A DNA stretch of 64,000 nucleotides from Maratus speciosus. Lineage: Eukaryota > Arthropoda > Arachnida > Araneae > Salticidae. The notes below the pieces were generated by a model. The model did no database searches and was not told where the DNA came from. It was given only the letters and a program-made list of their open reading frames with translations. This document shows, in pieces, positions 51,853 to 64,000 of this stretch (the first letter of the stretch is position 1; each line of letters opens with the position of its first letter). The stretch is taken from contig CAWVRF010001077.1 in assembly GCA_963932465.1 (NCBI GenBank), positions 310,001 to 374,000 on the forward strand. Direction: 5' to 3'. A program made the translations under genes and the position numbers.

Positions 51853-52027
51853 GCACACACACACACACACACACAAATGTATGGAGATTAAGTCTTAAAA
51901 ATGAAAGCTATCAAATACACGTCTTAAGCATAATATTGCTTTCTTGAGGGAATGTTTCATATGGGACAGATTTAGGTTTTCTCGAGTCGAGTTGTTGTGA
52001 TTTTCACACACACACACACACACACAC
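51853..52027. repeat. two (CA)n microsatellites
   Basis: CA runs at about 51853-51875 and 52005-52027, each inside CACACACACACACAAA-like sequence. Confidence 0.85.
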
Positions 52028-52670
52028 AAAAATAATAATAATGAAAATGAGCAGAACTGCGGTACAGGTGAACTGAGTTAATTGAGTTTTAAAACACTTG
52101 CGATAATTAATGTTCTAAATTTAGTTCTATATATTATTAGATTTTATTTTATTACTAAAATATATTTTTTCTACTTTTAAAAGACAGAATAAGTTGATTT
52201 TCTGACGAATTAGCCCCTAAATCGTCGCATAATTTTGGGGAAATCCCTTCAAATATCGTCGATTTTTTTTTATTGCCCGATTTTATTATTCATAAAATTC
52301 TGAGTTCATTAGTAAAAGAAACAGAGTATTTTCTTAATATTTAACCCTTTTAAGGATGGTTTGAAATGTATGAAATCCAAAGCGATATAAGTAAGCGTCC
52401 TATCTTAAATGGGAGAGGTATCCGCAAGATTAAAGGCGAGGTCACGTCAATCAAGGTCATACGCCACCTAGCGGACGGAGTGAACTACAAGAGGATTATT
52501 AACTTCTTTCCCCTTTATGGATGATCTATAAGTTCGATATCTATGAAATAACTATGCGCACGCGCAGCCGTGATTTTATTCGTTTGTCGTCTGCAGTACT
52601 TAATTATTGGAAGTATAGATATAATTCGATTTATTTAATTTATTAATTGAAGTTAGTTATTTAAACAAAA

Positions 52671-52805
52671 TGAGTTCTTTTAAGAACTTATATTATTTGG
52701 GAAAATGCCACGTCGGCGTTTTAATTATTGCAGTTTTCAAAACTGCAAAAATAACTCTCTATATGAGAGAACTCAGTTTTTTTCGCTTCTCAAAAGAGAA
52801 AAACA
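52671..52805 (+). other. row of five short perfect hairpins
   Basis: GTTCTT-TT-AAGAAC, AAAATGCC-ACGT-CGGCGTTTT (with T-G), GCAGTTTT-C-AAAACTGC, CTCTC-TATAT-GAGAG and TTCTC-AAAA-GAGAA follow one another. They lie within a 66-codon open frame that has no recognisable domain and is probably not a gene. Confidence 0.6.
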
Positions 52806-53047
52806 GGTTAGTTTTCGGTTTTATTATAATTTATAAAAAAGTTAAAATATTATTTAATGTATATTATTAAATGTCAGTGATTTTAATACGTTCGATTTGA
52901 ATTATGTTTTTGTAATTCAATGAACAAGGACATATAAAAATTAGTTAATGTATGTTAAGATAGAATTTTACAGCAGCGTTTTTAATTCAATTCTTGATAA
53001 GATAAAGTTATAATAAAAAAGAAAAGTGCCCAGCTAAACTGATGGCA

Positions 53048-55466
53048 TTGAGCTCACAGGCTATTCACACTAATTGTATATTATACACTTATTTTAAAGA
53101 ATAATGCCCCTCAAAAAAATAAGTGAAGGGGAATTAGCCCCCGTTTCCCCCTTTATACTTAACCAGTGAACCTCCAAATCTAATCAGGGAAGCCCCTTAT
53201 CATAATAAACCGGTATACCAAATTTGGAGCAAATCGAATAATCCTGCAAAAAGAACATTTATCTAAATTAAGGGGGTGGACTAGCCACCCTTTATCTTTA
53301 ACCAATGAATCGCCAAAACGAATCAGGGAAGCTCCTTAACATAATAAACCGGTATGCCAAATTTGGAGCAAAGCGAATAATCCTGCATGAAAAACCCGTT
53401 TATATATATTAAGGGAGTGGCCTAGCCCCCCTTCCCCCTTTATCTTTAACCAATAAACCCCCAAAACTAATCAAGGAAGTTCCTTAACATAATAAACCGG
53501 TATACTAACTTCGGAGCAAATCGAATCATTCTGCATGAAAAACCCATTTATCTGAATTAAAAGGGGTGGACTAGCCCCCTTTCCCCTCCTTTATTCTTAA
53601 CTAATGAACCCCCAAAACTAATCAGGGAAGTTCCTTAACATAATAAACCGGTATACTAAATTCGGAGCAAATCGAATCATTCTGCATGAAAAACCCAATT
53701 ATCTGAATTAAGGAGGTGGACTAGCCCCCCTTTTCCCCCTTTATTCTTAACCAATGAACCCCCAAAATTAATCAGGGACGTTCCTTATCATAATAAACCG
53801 GTATACCAAATTCGGAGCAATTCGAATCATTCTGCATGAAATACCCATTTATCTGGGTTAAAAGGGGTGCACTAGCCCCCTTTCCCCCCTTTATTCTTAA
53901 CTAATGAACCTCCAAAACTAATCAGGGACGTTCCTTAACATAATAAACCGGTATACCAAATTCGGAGCAAATCGAATGATTCTGCATGAAAAACCCATTT
54001 TTCTGAATTAAGTGGGGGGGAGGGGGGACTAACCCCGTTTTTCCCCCTTTATCCTTAACCAATGAACTCCCAAAACTAATCAGGGATGTTCCTTAACATA
54101 ATAAACCGGTATACCAAATTCGGAGCAAATTAAATGATTCTGCATGAAAAACCCATTTTTCTGAATTAAGGGGGGGGACTAACACCCCTTTTCCCCCTTT
54201 ATCCTTAACCAATGAACCCCCAAAACAAACCAGGGATGTTCCTTAACATAATAAACCGGTATACCTAATTCGGAGCAAATCGAATGATTCTGCATGAAAA
54301 ACCCATTTTTCTGAATTAAGGGGGGGGACTAACCCCCCTTTTCCCCCTTTATCCTTAACCAATGAACCCCCAAAACTAATCAGGGATGTTCCTTAACATA
54401 ATAAACAGGTATACCAAATTCGGAGCAAATCGAATGATTCTGCATGAAAAACCCCTTTTTCTGAATTAAGGTGGGGTGGACTAACCCCGTTTTTCCCCCT
54501 TTATCCTTAACCAATGAACCCCCAAAACTAATCAGGGATGTTCCTTAACATAATAAACCGGTATACCAAATTCGGAGCAAATCGAATGATTCTGCATGAA
54601 AAACCCATTTTTCTGAATTAAGGGGGGTGGGCTAACCCCCCTTTATCCTTAACCAATGAACCCCCAAAACTAATCAGGGATGTTCCTTAACATAATAAAC
54701 CGGTATACCAAATTCGGAGCAAATCGAATGATTCTGCATGAAAAACCCATTTTTCTGAATTAAGGGGGGGGGGGACTAACCCCGTTTTTCCCCCTTTATC
54801 CTTAACCAATGAACTCCCAAAACTAATCAGGGATGTTCCTTAACATAATAAACCGGTATACCAAATTCGGAGCAAATCGAATGATTCTGCATGAAAAACC
54901 CATTTTTCTGACTTAAGGGGTGGGGGGGTGGACTAACCCCGTTTTTCCCCCTTTATCCTTAACCAATGAACTCCCAAAACTAATCAGGGATGTTCTTTAA
55001 CATAATAAACCAGTATACCAAATTCGGAGCAAATTAAATGAATCTGCATGAAAAACCCATTTTTCTGAATTAAGGGGGGGGGGGACTAACCCCCCTTTTC
55101 CCCCTTTATCCTTAACCAATGAACCCCCAGAACTAATCAGGGATGTTCCTTAACATAATAAACCGGTATACCTAATTCGGAGCTAATCGAATGATTCTGC
55201 ATGAAGAAAAACCCATTTTTCTGAATTAAGGGGGGGGGGGTGGACTAACCCCGTTTCTCCCCCTTTATCCTTAACCAATGAACTCCCAAAACTAATCAGG
55301 GAAGCGCCTTATCACAATGAACCTAGGAAAAAATTTTGAAGCAAATCGGATGTTTCTATCAAGAGTTATCGCGTTACGTACATACGTACATACATACATA
55401 CATACATACATACATACAGAACGGGCGGGCACATTAGCTCTCAGGCTTTGATAGCCTGTGAGCTAA
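53048..55466. repeat. satellite array, about 149-bp unit, with inverted flanks
   Basis: Fourteen clear units and decayed end units. Each has AACATAATAAACCGGTATAC, CAAATTCGGAGCAAATCGAA, TGATTCTGCATGAAAAACCC, and a G-run of varying length followed by C-runs. Inner units (54000-55200) are the most alike. GAGCTCACAGGCTAT before the array (53049) is the complement of ATAGCCTGTGAGCT after it (55451). The right flank also forms its own hairpin (55434-55466) after an (ACAT)n run. Confidence 0.9.
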
Positions 55467-56577
55467 AAATTACATAAACATGTGTATTTCCAATGAGAAT
55501 TAAACGTTTCATTACGCTTAGAGTTTAAGTATAAATTATTTAATTAATTATAAGGCATATTTTTTATTTACCGGGCGCAGGCGATAATTTGCCAAATATT
55601 CTCTTGATCGAATTGTATTTATAATATTTAAAATAGAAGCATTTCATTCATTTTATTTAAAACTCATTTAATTTTACATTAGGATCCACTTTAATTTAAA
55701 ATGCAAGCAGTAATTCTTGTACTATTAAACCAGCAATAATTGATTATTTATAGTTTTAAATATTTTGAGAATTTTAGACAAAAAATTCCTAAAATCGACA
55801 AATTACTTTTTTTTTTAAATTTAGAAATATGTCGGTCATTGTGTCATATCCGGGAAAAATAGTTTTCATGTGATACCTGCACTTCGCACAGGTGAATAAC
55901 ATTGCAGAAAGCATTCAAAGTATAGAAGAAACTTCAAAAATTGGAATAAAATATAAAATATTTACAAATAGTACGTGGTATGCTCAATTAAACATTTATT
56001 TATCTTACACCGGTTCTTCGCAGGGGTAAAATGGTAAAATGGATAACTTTCCGTAATCGGGCCGATAGCCATGATTGGCGTCAAATGAGAAAACAGTATA
56101 CAATTGTGACTGTATAAAAGTTAAATAATGGTTAGAAAATGAAAGTAACTTTTATCGAAATAACCCAATTGCGGAACATTCTCCAAATTTGAAAAAGGCT
56201 TATGAAACACACAACAATCGCCAATAACTGAAAACTATAGACTAATAATAAGGTCGACGTAGCAGTTGTTGGTCGGTAGCCAATAATTTCAAATTTCCCT
56301 TTTAATTTTGTCCTGTTTCAATTTTTTTTTTTTCAATCTGGCTTTTGCAAAAGAGTCTTAATAAGTAGTAGAAAAAAAGGGCTGCGGACGACGGAGACGG
56401 GCCAATTGAGCGTATTAAAATCAGTGTTGGGTACGCTCACAAAATAAACGAACTAAATCAAACTCAAGTTCAATTTTTCAAAAATGAGTCAAGTTCACGT
56501 TCAAATTCAAAATTTTTGAAACGAACTCGTTCAACTCAAACTCATCTATGAAAGTAAACGAAGTTCACTAAAAACTC
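55467..56577. other. AT-rich DNA, no gene seen
   Basis: Repeated AACTCAAGTTCA-like words near 56460-56570. No supported feature. Confidence 0.45.

Positions 56578-56578
<1 letters not shown>

Positions 56579-56614
<36 letters not shown>
56579..56614. repeat. poly-T tract (36)
   Basis: Uninterrupted T run just before the GGGCCGGGC element. It could be the A tail of a retrotransposed sequence on the minus strand. Confidence 0.9.
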
Positions 56615-56621
<7 letters not shown>

Positions 56622-56627
56622 ATTAAA

Positions 56628-57683
56628 TAGAGATCTGCACGGGCCGGGCATGGGCCTATTTTCATTTGCGGCACTCGGGCCGGGCCATACTTTTTTCTAA
56701 AGGCTCGGGTCGGGCCGGGCCTAGTGACTACTCTTTACGGGCCGGGCCGGGTTCGGGCCTTACTTTTTTACGGAAGAATCGGGCCGGGTCGGGCCTAACT
56801 TATTTTTTCTGTACAGAGCCGGGACTGGTTTCTTTTCTAGTCTTCACGGCCCAAAATTTTAAGCCCTAGTTTTGAGCCAGCCGTATGAAAATCATTATCT
56901 CGGCGTGACCTGTCCGTTCAAAGGTCGGTAAAATTAAGCCTGGCCCAAAGTTTTTTGCAAAATGTGCATACATTTTTGAATTGCCATTATTCTACAATTA
57001 AACATTAACATTTATTCTTTTTGAAGAATAGTAAATTTCTGCGCTAATTAAATTGTAGTAAAACGTGTGAAAAGGAACCTGCCTATGACGGAATCCAGTT
57101 TTAAACTGAAAAACCTGCTGATTCCTGCAAAATTAATATACTAATACGTAAGAAAATAATATATAATACATTTACATTTGCTAAGAAGGGAACCTGTCTG
57201 TAACGAATTTTTTTTTTTTCTTTTCTATGTAATTGAGTCTTAGAAGATTTTTCTGTATAGCATTTTTCAGATTTTTAACAATTCATAATGCATGGAATAT
57301 GGATTAAAAATGTTAATGATATCTCAAACATTTGCATAGAAGAAATAGCGATTCATTAAAAAATAACTATCTCAGCCTGCGGCACTTTTATAAAAATGAA
57401 GTTTAGAAACATGAAAAAAAAGTTAAGATAAATATTTTTGGTTAGAACTCCTCGTAAGAGTCAAATTTTTAAACAAATCGACGTAAAAATCAATGTTTTG
57501 TAGCAATTCACTCGGGCCGGGCCGAGATTTTAACTTTTTCCGGGCCGAGCTCGGGCCGAACTTTTAACTTTTCTACCGGGCCGGGCCGGGCCAATATATT
57601 TTTTCTACGGGCCGGGTCAAAATTTTTTTCCTATGGGTCAGGCCAGGACCGGGCCTGGAAATTTCGGCCCGTGCAGACCTCTA
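56628..57683. mobile_element. GGGCCGGGC-rich element, copy 1
   Basis: TAGAGATCTGCACGGGCCGG at the left and CCCGTGCAGACCTCTA at the right, with CGGGCCGGGCC words in both arms on an AT-rich core. The core has no transposase. Confidence 0.75.
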
Positions 57684-57728
57684 TATTAGAACTTATTTTT
57701 GTGACCTATAATCTTTTGGTTATTCGAT

Positions 57729-58781
57729 GTAAGGATCTTCATGGGTCCGGTCCAATTTTCTTTCCCGGCACTCTGCTCGAACTTGGTTTAGGGATTACTT
57801 TTTTCTAGAGGTTCGGACCCAGATGAGCCGGTACTAGATTTGTTTTCCGACCTACGTCGGGGCTGGACTGCATTCTTCTTGAGGTCTGAACAGGCAGAAA
57901 TTTTCGGTCCCTGCTCTCATGAAAATGATTGGACCGGCACAGCTCTGGCCTGTCCAGTAAAAATATCAGTAAAATTTGGCCCGGCCCAATTTTTTTGGTT
58001 AAAAAAAATGCACGTATATTAAATCGCCATTATTCCACACTTAAAATTGATATATTTATTATTTTTGTTATTTTTTTAAGATGAGTAGATGCATTTCTAG
58101 GCAATAAAATTAAAATACGGTAAAATCTGAGACAAAAGAACCTGCCTATGGAAGAAACCCGTGTTTAACAAAACAAAATGGTGATGTATGTAAAATGAGG
58201 ATAAAAATACTTGTGAAAAGAATGTAATCTACTTACAACATACGATGAACTTGCTCATAGGGGAATCAGCCCATGGCGGATTTTTCTTCTTTCCTATGCA
58301 ATTCCGTCATAGAAGATTTTATTGTATAGAATTTTAAAAAATTTAAATCTCCAAGCCAAAGAATGTGGATTAACGATATTAATGGTAATTGTGATATTTA
58401 CATATAATCAGATGCATTTAAAAAATAAATAGCACATCTCAGAACACTTTTTTAAAAATGAAGAATATAAACATGATTTAAAAAGGTAAAATAAGTATTT
58501 TTATTTAGGCCTTCTCGTGCAAGACACTTTTGACCCTACAGGCGTAAAAATCTATGTTCAGCTTGGTCGGGCCTAGCGGAGTCAATTAATGTTTTGTGCA
58601 GACGGAGCCGAAGTTTTAATTTTTATACCGGACTTGGCCAATAACTTTTTTCAAAGGGCGGAGTTGTGCTCGGAGCAGTTCTGGCCAAACTTGGAACTTT
58701 TTTACCTGGCCAAAAGTAAAATTGCCTGCTGATTGTCTTGGTCGCGCTCGGCATGAAAATTTCGTCCCGTGCATACCTCTA
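57729..58781. mobile_element. GGGCCGGGC-type element, copy 2 (old)
   Basis: AAGGATCTTCATGGGTCCGG at the left, CCCGTGCATACCTCTA at the right. Inner blocks (GAACCTGCCTATGG, TAATGATATCTC-like) align with copy 1. The CG-rich arms are largely decayed. Confidence 0.65.
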
Positions 58782-58829
58782 ACCCAATGTTTTTGTTTTC
58801 CTGCATCGCATCCGTATTATAACTTGGCG

Positions 58830-59440
58830 CAGGGCCGAAACTAGCCTTTTTTGCGCTCGGGGGAAGCATGGGTTTTTGCTCCCCTCCCCCTTCCGCAAGG
58901 TATATTTACAAAGCGAATTTTACTAATTTTCTAATAGCCGACTTATTTTAAAATTTAAAATATATAATACTGAACTACGTAATCTTCAATGGCGGATCCA
59001 AGGGGGAGGTCACGGGGGTCATGACTCTCCTCTGAACACCAACAAAAATATTCTAAAGATCATTTTAAAATTGAAATATACAGTTAGAGTCCCGATTATC
59101 CGAGTCCTGCTTAACCGAGTTTCCGCTTTCACCGAGTTATTTTCTTCTGATGGGCTGATGGCTTCTATTATTATGAAACAGCCATTATAAAAAAAAAAAT
59201 TATGCCAATTTTTTTCTTCCCATGCTGACCAGAAAATCAGAGTTCTGACTTTTTTTTACGACTGCTCTTTCATCTTCACCTAACACTTCATTTATAATGG
59301 CTGTTTCATAATAATAGAAGCCATCAGTCCATCAGACGAAAATGATCCATTCCAAAGGTATAATCCTTCATTTGGCACCCCTTCGCTCTGGCGCCCGGGG
59401 CGCATGCCCCCTCTGCCCCCCCCCCTTAGTTTCTGCCCTG
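58830..59440. mobile_element. hAT-type element, 611 bp
   Basis: CAGGGCCGAAACTAGCC at the left, TTAGTTTCTGCCCTG at the right, exact 8-bp duplication ACTTGGCG (58822-58829 and 59441-59448). Has a 42-bp inner inverted repeat (GATGGCTTCTATTATTATGA and complement, about 59150 and 59300). Confidence 0.88.
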
Positions 59441-59893
59441 ACTTGGCGTGTTTTTTCTTTAAAAATTAAAATTTTATGAAATAATTGTATATAAAAAGAA
59501 AGAAAAATAAAGTTTAAATCTAACGAACATGAAAGATATATTTTCAATCGTTCAATGGTAATAAAAATTTATTTTTATTATTTTCTTTTTTATACTTTTT
59601 CATTTATACAAAAAGGTGATTGGGAATTACTATTATATCATTAGTTTTCATTGACTATTTTACATATACAAATAAGTATAGATACCGTCTCGGAAGGTAT
59701 ATATCTGCCAGCTGTATCTTGAAATTAGGTTAATTTTTTTTCGTCTCTAATTTGTTAAAAAACGATAAACTTTATGCATCCTAAGTAACCTAAAATAATT
59801 AAACACACAGAGAAAGAATAACAAAAATTCTTTTTTCAGGATACCTAGGGAAAAAAGAAGAAATCTAATAATCCCTGTCTTTTTTTTTTCTAC

Positions 59894-60141
59894 TCCCCAC
59901 CAGTGGCTGAGAGGTTCTGCTCTCGAAGCTTGTAGACGGGAGGTGCTGGGTTCGAACCCAATCGCGCCCGTCGGCCTAATCGTTCGGAGTTTTCGTGGTT
60001 TTCTTCGAACCGTGTATTTCCATGCGTTAATACGGATTAGGTTCCCTTATAAAGACCTCCACGGAAGGCACTCCCCCTAGGGCCCATATCCCTCGTGTAG
60101 ATAATTGGCCGTCAACAATCAACTCAACTCAACTCAACCCA
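59894..60141 (+). mobile_element. tRNA-derived SINE, copy 2
   Basis: Same as 25667-25907, with A box GTGGCTGAGAGGTT and B box GGGTTCGAACCC, and an (AACTC)n tail. 11-bp duplication TTTTTTTCTAC at 59883-59893 and 60142-60152. Confidence 0.9.
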
Positions 60142-60152
60142 TTTTTTTCTAC

Positions 60153-62399
60153 AAAAATCGAGTAATTTAGTTGCCATCATTACAGAATTGTAATTGAAAT
60201 GAGAAATAAAATTAATATCTCGAAAACTAATTAAATTTTATAATTCTAATACAACTTTTGACACTCGTGGATGAATACGGATAATTAGTGTTAATTTCAC
60301 AGACAAGCGTTCCACATTTTACGAGAAATAGCTGTGAAACATAATCAGTAGTTTCATAAATTCGTTTCATTAGGATTTTATACATATAGGATAGATTTAT
60401 ATATATATATATATATATGTGTGTGTATTTGTCAGAACTACATTTGTTTTAAAAGATTTAAAAATTAAAAATTTATGTAAACGGCATTCATTTAAAATCG
60501 TGGATGCTTGGAAACCGAGAGTTGAATACTCTGTTATGTACAAATAGGTTGTAGATTAAAAACCAATGTTGTTAACATTAATGTACACAAAGAGTTTATT
60601 TGTCCTAAAATTTAATAAATTGCAGTACGTATTTTTTACACTTGTTGAACAAATGTGATTTTCTGTAATATACAAGAGCGGATCCAGCCCTCCATTTAGA
60701 AAAGGGTCATGGCTCTTTTTTTTTTGTGTGTGTGTGTGTGTGTGTTGTGAGGGGGGGGGGGGTGACATCTCATCTCTTAAAAAGCAGTTTTTACATTAAA
60801 AGCTCTTCGCATAGCTAAAATGGCTACTTTTCTTACGTCATTTTCATTCGGGAATACAGAAAAGACTGCAATAATATTCGTAAAAATATACAATTTACAC
60901 ATTTTATTCAGGTACCAAAAAATTGAATTTCCCATTGTGTTAGAAAGGCAAAGAATCGTTCAGAAAATGAACATTTTAAGCCAAGTTTTAGGACTTAAGG
61001 CTGTTCTCAAATCCAAAAGGGCAACTTTCTGACTTAAGTTTTAATTTATTTTTGCTCGAAAATGCCTGAAACTAGCTGGTGTTGTTGTTCAGAAACTGTA
61101 ATTGATCTGTTTTTCAATTTTTTTGCAAACGCAATACATCTTTCAGAAAATAGTGCCAAAGTGGGCGTTTTGAACCGAATTTCGGCGCGAATTAAGAAAG
61201 AACACTCAAGAGTGGGCAAAAAACCTGTTTGTCACGTGATCAAAATGGCTTATAACTCAATAGGTAATTGATTGATCAAAAAATGGAAAAAACGTTCAAT
61301 TCCAAATCGCTTCCATAGCCCGGCTTTCCAATTTTATACCTTTCTGTTAAAAAATGAATTTGTAAATGTGTCAAAACGTTTTGCGCTTGTTGAGCAGCGC
61401 AGTTAAGAACAGTCTTAACAGTTACAGAAGTGCCATCATAAGACTAAGAGAGCATTGGCTGTCGCATTCTGAAATTCAGTTTAAAACCCCAAATTTTACG
61501 AAGATTTCTCAAAAGATTCTTTACCTTTATCGAAACATGGGAAACGCTATTTCAATCGGATAACTTCTGAATAAGTGTACTTGTAAATGGCTTGCTTGCA
61601 TCTAAGATTAAAAATGACTTCATTACATGTGTTAAAATTTATCTACTTTGGATTTGAGTACAGCTTTAAAATTTAGAAAGACTCGCATCCTAAAGCAAGA
61701 GGAAATTTTTAAAGAATTTAATATACATTTCATTTTTAAAATGTTCCTTAGAAATTTTCTTTGTTCAGAACGGGGAGGGGGGAAAGCTGATGACTCTCGT
61801 GACCTCTCACTTTATCAGATTAAACTAAGAAAATTAATGGTTGTTTTGTTCGAATTTTATATTTGAGTAAGTGAATTTCATCTTTCGTTGCAAAATGCTA
61901 TTTTTCATAATAATGTAATACATTTCGCAAAAATAAAATTGGCTTTTCACAAAATATGGTTCATCTCCCCTCCCCCCACCCACCCCACCCCAAAAAAAAC
62001 CTTCTTCGAAATTTGTCTATCTTTTAAAAATAATTTAAAATTTAATAAATTATAATGTATAATTTCCCATTTGTTGGAAAATTATCTTTATATATATGAT
62101 GTGTGGTTTTGTTTAAATGTCTGTGTCAATTTTAAATGTGAAAAACCTTTTTTAATGGAAAAATCACTTTCAACGTATAGAGAATGGTCATGAAGTAAAA
62201 CCTTTCATTAATCAATTGTCATCGCGTTATACATAAAAAAAAAAACAAGTATTAACTATATTTATATTTAAAAATACAGATTTCTTATTCTAATAAATAC
62301 ATACATTGATTTTAGAAAGATCAAACAATTAAGAAATTATTGTATATGTAATGATTTGTGATACATCCTAAAATTTAAAGCTCAAATAATTTTTCTATC

Positions 62400-62445
<46 letters not shown>

Positions 62446-64000
62446 GTAATTTAGGCGAAATTTGCTTGAAAAAAAGTTGAAACGTAGATTAGAAACTGCC
62501 ATTCCAATAATTGGCAAATTTACTGAAGGCCTTACCCTTCTCGTATAACGAAATTTGGGTGAATTTCCCAGTATCAGCTGGTGAGGTGCGTTATCGTTAT
62601 CTTTCTTGGCGGCAGTTTTGGGAAATGTCTTCCTTTACTTTCTTTTTTTCCGCAACCTTGCATTCAATAGAAAAGATTTTTTTATTCATACTATAACAAT
62701 TACGGATAGACGATTAGGTAACTAAACAGACGCAAGATTAGCAGCGTTTTATTTCAAAAGATACTCAGCAGCGGTAGGCTTTTTTTTTTTTTTTCTTTTC
62801 GTCCAACGTTTTAAAATGGATATAAGAATACTTACCAATTACTTATAATAGTCTGTGCAACAATGCACCAAACCAAAACAAGCTTCACTGGCGCCTCGTA
62901 TTGTAAGAGTAACGTACGCATCAAACACGGTGTTGCTTATATAAATTAAACGAACATGACACTGTCCTTGAACAATGTGGGGTTTGCCTTTGTGTGCTTT
63001 CTCTTCTCTATTCTTTTCTTATAGTAGTCTGGGACCTGTGACAAAGATATTATCTGTTCCACAAATTTTCCTTTTTCTTTAAAAGAAACCTTTATAACCG
63101 AAAAAATAACACTATTTATTTTCCCACGGGCAGAGGCGGATTACCCATTAGGCTGAGTAGACTGAAGCCTAGGGGCTCGGGGGAAAAGGGGCCCCGAAAT
63201 TAAGACTTTCTTTCGGGTTTTATTTTTATATTGGGCTAATATATAATGAAATAGAGATATGATGTGCAATATTCTTTATTGCACTCATTTATAAAATTTT
63301 GCAAGTTATTAACACGCAGATTGTATTCCAAACATTACTCCATTTTAATTTTTTCTATTTCCATAAAAAGGCTTGAACTGTTTCGGTTTCCAATTAGGGA
63401 TAGATTTCCGGAGATCAGCGGCAGCCAATGCAAGATTTTGTAAGCAACGTAATGAATGATATCTTTTAAAAAAGCTTCTAAGTTTTAATCAAGCATTTTG
63501 AATATATTTTCGCCCCTTAGTTTTTAACACCCTGTTCAGTCGCTTGAACACGAGCCCCCGCCCTTTTTAAATGCCAGTCCTGGGTTTACACGTTTCAGTA
63601 TATCCTAAATATGATTTTGACTGCCTGTTAGAAAGATTTCTGTCTCTGTGTTAAAAGATTGAGTGCTACTATAATGCAAGAACTATTCCACAAAATTCAT
63701 AGAAACTTTATATTTTGTTAGACCTAGTCAAATGATTAGTGATTAGACGCTAATACTTATTAGGTTTTGCTGGTAATCCAGATAAAAAGGTAATTCATGT
63801 CATGAGGAAGAAGTTCTCGAAATAAAATGGAATTCCTGAGGTGCGCGATATTTTGTATCATTTGCAATTCAATATTAAAGCGAATTATTGAAATAGGTCT
63901 AAAATTTAAGAATCCGCAACTTGATTTAAATGTAGGGATAAAATTCTTAGATCTTTACATAAATACTCATCAGAGCTTTGATTTAATATTTCTTTTCAGG
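60153..64000. other. AT-rich DNA with simple repeats, no gene seen
   Basis: (AT)n/(GT)n near 60395-60425, (GT)n and G-run near 60725-60762, and a 39-base A run near 62402-62440. CAGAGGCGGATTACCCATTA near 63131 looks like one hAT terminus without a partner in the window. Open frames are short and lack domains. Confidence 0.5.

Noticed and set aside
55434..55466. Helitron 3' terminal hairpin
   Set aside because: The stem is long enough, but no CTRR end follows at the expected distance and no matching 5' TC end was found.
56666..56869. Gly- and Arg-rich protein frame
   Set aside because: Arises from the GGGCCGGGC words of a mobile element arm.

Overview
The window is a piece of an AT-rich, transposon-dense animal genome, most likely an arthropod and possibly an arachnid. 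The organism is inferred from the mobile elements: a Polinton/Maverick, rosa-type mariner with a DUF4817-like N-terminus, Penelope with GIY-YIG, a Jockey-like LINE and tRNA-derived SINEs. I found no host protein-coding gene that I can defend.

Positions 12-21558 are one complete Polinton (Maverick, adintovirus-like) element. It starts AG, ends CT, and is flanked by a perfect 6-bp target duplication, ATTATA (6-11 and 21559-21564). It carries a virus-like gene set. The left arm, on the minus strand, has a major capsid protein (two lesions), a small protein, the penton-like minor capsid protein, an adenain-like protease, a core/membrane-active protein and a coiled-coil protein. The centre, on the plus strand, has the packaging ATPase, a small membrane protein, a phospholipase A2-zinc ribbon protein, an integrase with chromodomain and a zinc-finger protein. 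The right part, on the plus strand, has a badly broken protein-primed DNA polymerase B, a protein of unknown function, a probable OB-fold ssDNA-binding protein, a helical protein, a 23-residue repeat protein and a probable secreted protein. The last gene is duplicated, inverted, at the left end, because an imperfect inverted duplication of at least 1.5 kb extends the terminal repeats.

Two start-site leader types recur. A GAAAGCGTCA...CTAATAAATG leader stands before virion genes (core protein, ATPase, PLA2). A TGTTTATAAAA...TATAA(A)TGG leader stands before polB and right-end genes. This suggests an early/late division of expression.

The Polinton has itself been invaded. A tRNA-promoter element with inverted ends lies at 2430-2695. 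A 5'-truncated Penelope element lies at about 2750-3998, with a hammerhead-like motif. A 2.98-kb mariner (DD41D, with very long inverted repeats and a TA duplication) at 16056-19036 cuts polB just before its last 44 or so codons. With the stop codons and frameshifts in polB and the capsid gene, this copy looks unable to move by itself, although some frameshifts sit in homopolymers and could be assembly errors.

Positions 21565-64000 are flanking DNA made of layered repeats: at least thirteen TTAA-bounded MITEs of about 205-250 bp with variable but pairing hairpins, several hAT-type MITEs with exact 8-bp duplications, two copies of one SINE, long foldback elements, LINE, Tigger and mariner fragments, two satellite arrays (about 143 and 149 bp units), and a pair of GGGCCGGGC-rich elements. 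The rest of the flank is unannotatable AT-rich sequence.
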